In this document: positions 58,088 to 64,000 of the stretch, in pieces
Layout of the letters: every line of letters begins with the position of its first letter
How positions within the stretch are numbered: position 1 is the stretch's first letter
Assembly: GCA_024180945.1 (NCBI GenBank)
Contig: JAKSGN010000003.1
Location: forward strand, 3,286,001 to 3,350,000
Source of the DNA: Macrophomina tecta
Lineage: Eukaryota > Ascomycota > Dothideomycetes > Botryosphaeriales > Botryosphaeriaceae
Reading direction: 5' to 3'
Length of the DNA: 64,000 nucleotides
Program-made: the position numbers and the translations under genes
The notes under the pieces: model-generated
Seen by the model: the letters and a program-made list of their open reading frames with translations, nothing else
Told to the model about the DNA's origin: nothing
Databases searched by the model: none

Positions 58088-58698
58088 CTAGAAATACGCC
58101 CATGAGATTGCGAGAGCTGCAACAGCAGTGGAAAGACCAACTTGTCTAACAGAGGGGCATTTGTAAGGGGGGGCAGTGCCTGACATATTGTGCTGCTTCG
58201 AAGTGGGTACTGTGACAGTAGGTGGACTATTGGTAGGGGGGTACGTAGGTGTTATAGAAGCTGTAATCGATATTAACCAATTATCACAACGCCTTAGACA
58301 GGATTCCAGGACATACGAGGACTATTAGATGTGATGCCTGCCTCAACTCCAATAGAACAATACTGATCGAAGATGCTCAGAGCACTTGTTGCCTGTGCGA
58401 CATATCCACTGCCGCACTGAGACACTATCTCCGTGGAAATATCGAAGCTGGCCTTTCTGTAGCTGTCCGTGCAGAAACAGGTGTATGAGGTGAGCCTGGA
58501 GCCATCCCCACACCCCTTTTGCATGTTGCGAACAATGGTGCTTAGTGAACGTTCAGCACAGAAAGAAAGATCGTAGTAGGCTGAGATTTGGTTGATATAA
58601 ATCTCCGTCTCTCCCTCCCCAGAAACAAAGGTGCAAAGGAATAGTTGCACGGAAAGGAGCGCTTGCAGCCCACGAGGCATCCGAAGTAGGCCCACCAT
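58088..58698 (-). CDS. CFEM-like Cys-rich GPI-anchored surface protein
   Basis: Two exons (58698-58317 and 58260-58088) give 184 residues. The intron of 56 bp has a GTATGT donor and CAG acceptor; without it the frame stops early and the anchor signal is lost. Residues 1-27 form a signal peptide. The Cys-rich domain reads FCAERSLSTIVRNMQKGC, then TSYTCFCTDSY, SQCG and FDQYC: six Cys around a CxC pair, as in CFEM domains, but two short of the canonical eight. A Thr/Pro-rich stalk follows, then a hydrophobic end (VGLSTAVAALAISWAYF) suited for GPI attachment, with a likely omega site upstream. CFEM proteins act in haem uptake, adhesion or host contact. The role here is open. It is convergent with the protease gene. 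Confidence 0.7.
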
Positions 58699-58799
58699 AG
58701 CTTTGGTTGATTTGTTTCAAGCAATTGCGAGAAACCGTTGATGCTGGGAAACGTTTTCGGGATAAATACCCACAAAAGCAACGGAGAATCCCGGGAAAG

Positions 58800-59490
58800 A
58801 ATTCAAATAGCACAGCTGATGAATGATTGAAGATCGGGCCACCTTATGACAGGAGTTCCCCCAGATTTCTGCTCTAAACCGTCATATCACAACTCTGTCA
58901 AAGCCTCGAGAGACTGCCACAAGATTACGGTGGGGTAGGGATTGCTGACCACCATCAGGGCTTAAACCTCAGCCGGGGCTTGCTGGATGGCATTGTATGG
59001 TCGCCCAGACAATGGCAAAATTTGAAATGACCAATAACGATGGACTTCAGCCTTCAGCGAACTTTGTGTTTCAGCTGAGTTTGCCTGAAGCTAGGGAAAC
59101 TTCCCTGTTTACTGGAAGAAGGCAACAGATAAGCCGTGATGACTAGGGCGGTAGTTTTGAGGCTGTTGAACAAGAGAAAAAGCAAAAAATTCAGATGGAC
59201 TGCCTGAACAAGAGGTCGAGAAGGGAAAAAAGCAATAGGCAACACTGATACGACGGTAGGTTGAGAATTTGTTAAAACCAGTTTTCGACTGTAGGCTTTG
59301 AATGTCTAACTGGCTGAAAGCGGTCACACAAAGAACCAAATAAACCTAGTGAGGCATTAACCAGGCTATCGGGCAGGCATCTGTTGGGTGTTCGGATTCA
59401 ATCTCACTTGCGCCTCGTATTATCGTTACACAGATTGGGCTACATCGGTGGCCAGGCGCACGTGGACTGCAAACTTGACGTTGATCTTGT
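58800..59490. other. Stretch without a supported gene
   Basis: I see only short frames on the minus strand with no domain or splice pattern. It separates the divergent CFEM-like and DUF3176 genes and should contain both promoters. Confidence 0.45.
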
Positions 59491-59496
59491 CAGTAG

Positions 59497-59505
59497 GATA
59501 TAAAT
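59497..59505 (+). promoter_or_regulatory. TATA box of the DUF3176 gene
   Basis: GGATATAAATCC lies about 60 bases before the ATG at 59561. The core promoter therefore looks intact although the coding frame downstream is broken. Confidence 0.5.
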
Positions 59506-59560
59506 CCATGAACTTCTCTTCATGGTTGACACATTCTGAATATCATTTGCATTGACACTC

Positions 59561-61562
59561 ATGAACCATCAAAATCCTCGAGATATGTCAGCAGAGCTTC
59601 ATCAGCATCGTCAGCCTGGTGATAGTGGTTTTGAAAGCATATCAGCTCTGTCAAAAAACCCAAGCGGTGGATCAAATTCTCAAGAGAATTTAGGCATTTC
59701 CTCAAAAACTTCCGGGATTTGCTTAGAAGCCAGCAATATCTCGGAGCGTTCTGTTACTGCGTCGAGGCCTGCCCCTCACAAGACAGAGCAAGCACAATCT
59801 CGGCCCTCAAACGTGAAAGGCAAAGACAGCTTTCGAACTGGATCTCGTTATGCAACCGCTGGTGGTATTGGGAACTTGCGTGCATGTTCCTGGGTACTTG
59901 CTGCATTGTAGCAGTCATCATCATCCTAGCAACTGTCAATGGAATCGCCCTCGATTCGTGGAAATTCCCGATTCAACCCAATTCTCTCATTTCTGTGTTC
60001 ATAACTGTGGGAAAGTCTGCGCTGCTACTTCCGGTTGCCGAATGCATCAGCCAAGCGAAGTGGATACAGTTCAAGAACGCCCCTCATCCACTCGTCAAGC
60101 TCCCGGAGTATGACGAAGCTAGCAGAGGGCCCTGGGGTCCCTTCAGCTGTTATTGAATTGGCGGGCTGGGATCTGGATAGCTCAGGCAGGAGCTCTACTG
60201 ACGATACTGGCCCTTGCACTTGAGCCATTCACCCAACAAATCATCGCCTATCCTAGCCGGCAAGTTACGCCAACATTTGAAAGCGCCTCTCAAAGAGCTA
60301 CCCGAGATCTTGACTTCTTCGACCAGGTTGCAATGAACGGTGCCGTCCTTGAAGGAATATACTTCTCGCAGATCGCCTCAGCAGCATTCAACTGCACGAC
60401 TTCATCATGTACCTGGCCAACCCCTTTCGTATCACTCGGGGTCTGCAGTGCTTGTCGAGATGTCACTACCCTCACAAATTTGACGCTCAGAGTAGACACT
60501 GGACCTCTAGTGCCAGCAAGCAACGAAAATTGGTCCTTCAGAACGACGAGCTGTACGTACAGTCTCAACAACACCTATACTTTATCTACCTACATTCAAA
60601 CTATCCACTTCCCGTTGGAGAATAGCCGACCTGCAGAAGACGCGAGCGAATGGACACAGATCAAAATGATTTCGCCCGACGTCGACGAAGGGCTAGGATC
60701 CTTCCTCGGGCGTAATCGCACCTACCTGGCTACTGTTCTATCCTACTCCACCTTCTTCGATCAACGTCAGAAGTGCGTTCCATCCGTCACACCCGAGCTT
60801 CTCAGCCCCGAAATCTTTGCCTGCGGCTTGTACTGGTGTGGCCAGGTCTACAACAATGTCAGCGTCGTCAACGGCACCCTGAGATCCGCCGGTGTCTTCG
60901 CTTCTTACGACCTTGGGATGATGTATCACTCCAACGGATCCAGAGTCGCCATTCAGACGAACAGAACTCGATCTGATGTCTTCCGTGTGCCAGAGGACGA
61001 CCGCGCCTCATTCCCAGCAAATGACACATTCACCGTCAGTGAAAGCGCGCATATTGAACTCAGCAACTTCTTCTATCAGCTATTCAACATCACAAAATTG
61101 GGTGGCAATGAGGATTTCCCAGTGTTTCCAGACATCGAACAAGGCCTCTACGGTATCAGCGATGCCATATTCAAAAACAAGAACATCACCAGGACGTTTG
61201 AAAACATTGCTACTGCGATGACGGAGCAAGTGCGTGTTTCCAATTCGAGCTTCGGGGTGTCTGGCCTTGCTTGGAGCAATGAGACGTACGTCAATGTGCG
61301 TTGGGCGTGGATGACCTTGCCGCTGGCTGTCCTGGTAATGTCGGCGGCTCACCTAGCTTGTACTATCATTACGAATGGGGCCAGGGGGCAGAGGATCTGG
61401 AAATCTTCGAGTCTGGCATTGCTCTTTCATGGATTAAATGGGTGGAGTCCAGATGAGCTGAAATTAGAGAATATCCAGGAAATGGAAAGTGCGGCGAAGG
61501 GTATGCGAGCTCAGCTAAGGTCTGCTTCGGGGAATCAGACGGAGTTTCACAGAGCGCCTTGA
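59561..61562 (+). pseudogene. DUF3176 family membrane protein, frame disrupted
   Basis: The layout is that of fungal DUF3176 proteins. A polar cytosolic N-terminus is followed by WWYWELACMFLG and two membrane segments (about 59880-60050), the PEYDEASRGPWG motif and a third segment (GIWIAQAGALLTILALAL). A long Cys- and N-glycan-rich extracellular part follows (CTTSSCTWPTP, CSACRDVT), then a last membrane segment (LPLAVLVMSAAHLACTII) and a cytosolic tail. Between GPWG and the third segment, near 60139-60144, one base is missing: the frame runs into TGA, while LLLNWRAG continues in the next frame. A second frame change at 59750-59830 could be a 79-bp intron with a weak GTTACT donor. If the deletion is real, the product ends after two membrane segments. 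Function of the family is unknown. Confidence 0.7.
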
Positions 61563-61569
61563 CAGATCG

Positions 61570-62020
61570 AAACGGCCTTCTAGGGAATACTTGCTAAATT
61601 GAGCACGATTCTGAATTATCAGCCCAGTAAAGGCTTCTCTGCTCATATGGTGTGATCTAGAATTTAGTAAATTGGAATTGCTAATATCTCAGACTAGGTC
61701 ATGCACAAACACCATGCTTCAGGCTGAGGGAGTCCGGAGGTTTGACGATATTGGCCGCTGCGCCAACCGTACTCCACCCATGCGGTGCACTATTGCGTCC
61801 GCCGCGCCCTTCTATTATCTCTACCTTGAGGTCTCAACCTATTCAAGACTGGCATCTGGCTTGCTACAGCGGGGCTTAATACAAGTCCAAACGTGCTCGG
61901 CCCTTCCGAAACCCCGTTTTCACAGACAGTATTCCACAAGGTAGAATGGAGATCTTTCAAATTCAGCACTGTCAGAACACTATCCTGCGCGAATACTGGG
62001 GCAATTGCGGCCTATAAACC
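61570..62020. other. Convergent spacer
   Basis: No gene seen. A 90-codon frame at 61672-61944 lacks an ATG-led or domain-bearing reading and is probably chance. Confidence 0.45.
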
Positions 62021-62026
62021 ATCCGA

Positions 62027-63955
62027 CTACTCAAGGAACTCGTTAGGAACATAAAGTGGCATAGAATCCTCCCAAATGCTATCGGTAATCAAGCGCTTGT
62101 TCGAACCATCCGCGTCCATGATCATGATCTGCCCGTAGGGCTGGAAAGTCTGATCGTAGATAGCTGCCTCATCCCTGAAACCGTACATGCCGGTGGAGAA
62201 AGCGATGCGTCCATCAGCCGTCCACACAGCGTGCGCATCATTGGCGCCGCTCGAAGTCAAGACCTGCAGATCCGTTCCGTCGGGCCGAATCGTGCACACA
62301 TCGAAGTTGGTGGCGTTCATCTTACGGGTGAAGACGATGCGCTCGCCGTCAGGCGACCAGCCGGGCAGGTTGTCGGTGGCGTTGGTGAGGAAGCGCATGC
62401 TTTTGTCTTGCAAGTCGATGATGCGCAGCCCGTAGCGCACGCCCCACTCGCGGAAGACGAGGTACCGCCCGTCCGCGCTGTAGCTGGGGAAGCCGGAGTG
62501 GACGGTGCCGTCGGTGAGAGCCTCGTAGTACGAGCCATTGCTGGTCGCCCTGTACACCTTCGCCTTTCCGGTGGCGCGCGACTGGAACCACTGGCCCAGG
62601 CCGAAGGCGATCCACTTTCCGTCCGGAGACCAGGTTGGCTGGAAGGCGCCGGCCAGGCCCTGGGAGACGAGGGAGGAGTCGACCTCGCCAGTGCTGTAGG
62701 TGTCGAAGACGGTAAATTCGTTAGTGCCGTCCGGGTTCATGGTGACGATGGAGGAGTTGCCGAGCTGCTTCTGGGTGATGGCGAGCTTGCCTTGGAGGGA
62801 CAGCATGGGGAAGACGTCGGTGAACCTGTACTCCCACTCGTCGTCCCAACTGTAGAGCTTCGTCTCCATGGGGCGGGCGGTGAAGTCAACTTTCTCATAT
62901 ACGACCTTCTTGCCGTCAGGGGACCATGCGGGCGAGCGAATGGACGCCTTGACCTGAGCACGACCATTGGCATAGGAAGTGTAGTTGAGCCCCTCGTCAT
63001 CGCCTCCTTTCACGAGAAATCCGACGTCGGTGTCAGAGACGTATTGGGGGAACATCTTAAGACTGGAGCCAGAGGCGTGTTCGACACGGTCCGTTCCAGT
63101 CTCAAAATCGACGGAGACAATCTGGGACGAGACCGGGGCGACTGACTCAGGGCGATGCGCACCCCAGGTGTTCTCCCTTGTCACTTCATAGTACACAACC
63201 CGCTTGCCATCAGGCGACCATTTCGGAGACCCGAGACAGTAATCCTTCTTCGTCGCCAGTTTTCTAAAGCCAGTACCATCAGGTTTGATGACATAAACGG
63301 ACAGCTCCTGAGTGTGCTCCCAGCCAGTACCATTGCCATGACCAGTCCAAGCGGTGTTGCGGTCAGAGCTGAATGCAAGCCACTCTCCGTCGGGTGACCA
63401 GGCGGGACGGAAGTAACCATCCGGGCTTGTGGCAACACCGGTCACACTCTCGGTGTTCGTCAGATTCGTTTCGGTTCCGGTCGTCAGGTCCTTAACCCAG
63501 ATGTTGGCTTTGTATCCGTTCGCGGTCGAGACGTATGCGACTTTGGTGCCATCAGGAGAGAGCGCGCCAGCATCTTCGACCGACGAACTTGCCACCAGTT
63601 TCTCGAGCCCGGTGCCGTTGGTGTGAACGCGGTAGATGTCTGAGTTGCCGTCTCCATTACGCTCGGTGGTGAAGATTATCCATTGACCGTCAGGTGAGAA
63701 GGATGCGTGGTATTCAAAGACGCTGCTGTTGCCAAGGAGCTTGCGCTCGTTACTGCCATCTGAGTCTGCGATATATAGTTCCGAGGTGGAAGGGCCGATA
63801 CGGTTCATGAACAAAACGCCCTTCTTACCCGGAGCGGGAAGTCCGCGGGCTGAGTGCATCTTGAACATGGAGCCAAATTCACTCTCCAGTTCGTAGCTAG
63901 GGAGAGATAGGCCTAAGGTGGCGAGGCCACAGAGCGAAAGAAGGGATAAACGCAT
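62027..63955 (-). CDS. Secreted TolB-like beta-propeller protein (PD40 repeats)
   Basis: A single exon from ATG 63955 to the stop at 62027 encodes 642 residues. Residues 1-17 are a signal peptide (MRLSLLSLCGLATLGLSL). The rest is a series of PD40 / WD40-like blades marked by repeated (W/F)SPDG motifs: FSPDGQWIIF, LSPDGTKVAYV, WSPDGEWLAFSSD, WSPDGKRVVYY, WSPDGKKVVYE, WSPDGKWIAF and WSPDGERIVF. Each is preceded by a strand with a (P)DGT or DSDGSN turn. About ten blades suggest two propellers or one long one. N-glycosylation sites occur, for example NTSS-like and NGTG. Bacterial TolB is periplasmic; fungal secreted relatives have unknown roles. An intronless gene with a bacterial-type repeat could reflect old transfer, but I cannot test that. 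The start was moved inward from a GTG-led frame so that the signal peptide is N-terminal. Only 45 bases of promoter lie in the window. Confidence 0.82.
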   Translation of the reverse strand: MRLSLLSLCGLATLGLSLPSYELESEFGSMFKMHSARGLPAPGKKGVLFMNRIGPSTSELYIADSDGSNERKLLGNSSVFEYHASFSPDGQWIIFTTERNGDGNSDIYRVHTNGTGLEKLVASSSVEDAGALSPDGTKVAYVSTANGYKANIWVKDLTTGTETNLTNTESVTGVATSPDGYFRPAWSPDGEWLAFSSDRNTAWTGHGNGTGWEHTQELSVYVIKPDGTGFRKLATKKDYCLGSPKWSPDGKRVVYYEVTRENTWGAHRPESVAPVSSQIVSVDFETGTDRVEHASGSSLKMFPQYVSDTDVGFLVKGGDDEGLNYTSYANGRAQVKASIRSPAWSPDGKKVVYEKVDFTARPMETKLYSWDDEWEYRFTDVFPMLSLQGKLAITQKQLGNSSIVTMNPDGTNEFTVFDTYSTGEVDSSLVSQGLAGAFQPTWSPDGKWIAFGLGQWFQSRATGKAKVYRATSNGSYYEALTDGTVHSGFPSYSADGRYLVFREWGVRYGLRIIDLQDKSMRFLTNATDNLPGWSPDGERIVFTRKMNATNFDVCTIRPDGTDLQVLTSSGANDAHAVWTADGRIAFSTGMYGFRDEAAIYDQTFQPYGQIMIMDADGSNKRLITDSIWEDSMPLYVPNEFLE

Positions 63956-64000
63956 GCTTACTGAGTTGTTCGAGGTCAAAATGACCACAGGCACCGAAAC

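Noticed and set aside
62027..63955. Recent horizontal transfer of the TolB-like gene from bacteria
   Set aside because: Intronless structure and PD40 repeats are suggestive, but the protein has a eukaryote-style signal peptide and several N-glycosylation sites, and similar fungal secreted proteins exist. A phylogeny would be needed.

Overview
The window is nuclear DNA of a filamentous ascomycete (Pezizomycotina). The coding genes carry many short introns of about 45-105 bp with GTAAGT/GTATGT/GTGAGT donors, CTAAC/CTGAC-like branch sites and CAG/TAG acceptors. The families are typically fungal: GLEYA adhesin, Zn2Cys6 regulator with a fungal-specific C-terminal domain, CFEM-like GPI protein, DUF3176, sedolisin and fungal N-acetylglutamate synthase. 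I cannot place the species from the sequence alone. All exon structures were built by hand from splice signals and phase continuity; none is backed by transcripts.

Layout. 1-4880 shows no gene I can support. 4881-29699 is one enormous gene: five exons, one of them 22.2 kb and open throughout, predicting a secreted 8152-residue repeat protein. It has a signal peptide, about 41 beta-type repeats, a helical Ser/Ala/Leu repeat block, two further families of Thr/Ser-rich repeats, four Cys-rich modules and a C-terminal GLEYA-type ligand-binding domain, with no GPI signal. 30522-30698 is a 58-residue secreted peptide. 32942-34438 is a broken GH39 glycosidase. 34561-35202 is a DUF1349 protein. 35816-40314 holds three co-oriented genes (2-oxoglutarate/Fe(II) oxygenase, Zn2Cys6 regulator, hexapeptide acetyltransferase) that could be a small metabolic unit. 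40575-42269 is a secreted Cys-rich protein. 42270-44040 looks empty, and 44042-44460 looks like a small gene that has lost its start codon and gained a stop.

45177-51270 is a housekeeping stretch: R3H-domain protein, 3-hydroxyisobutyrate dehydrogenase-like enzyme, mitochondrial N-acetylglutamate synthase (first step of ornithine/arginine synthesis) with a short upstream ORF, and a four-exon small gene on the minus strand. 52973-63955 is again accessory and dominated by exported proteins: a GH43-like secreted protein, a sedolisin protease, a CFEM-like GPI protein, a frame-disrupted DUF3176 membrane protein and a TolB-like beta-propeller protein.

Taken together, a conserved arginine/valine-metabolism core is flanked by two accessory arms rich in cell-surface and secreted products, several of them decayed. 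The most unusual object is the giant adhesin-like gene, whose repeats range from near-identical to strongly diverged.
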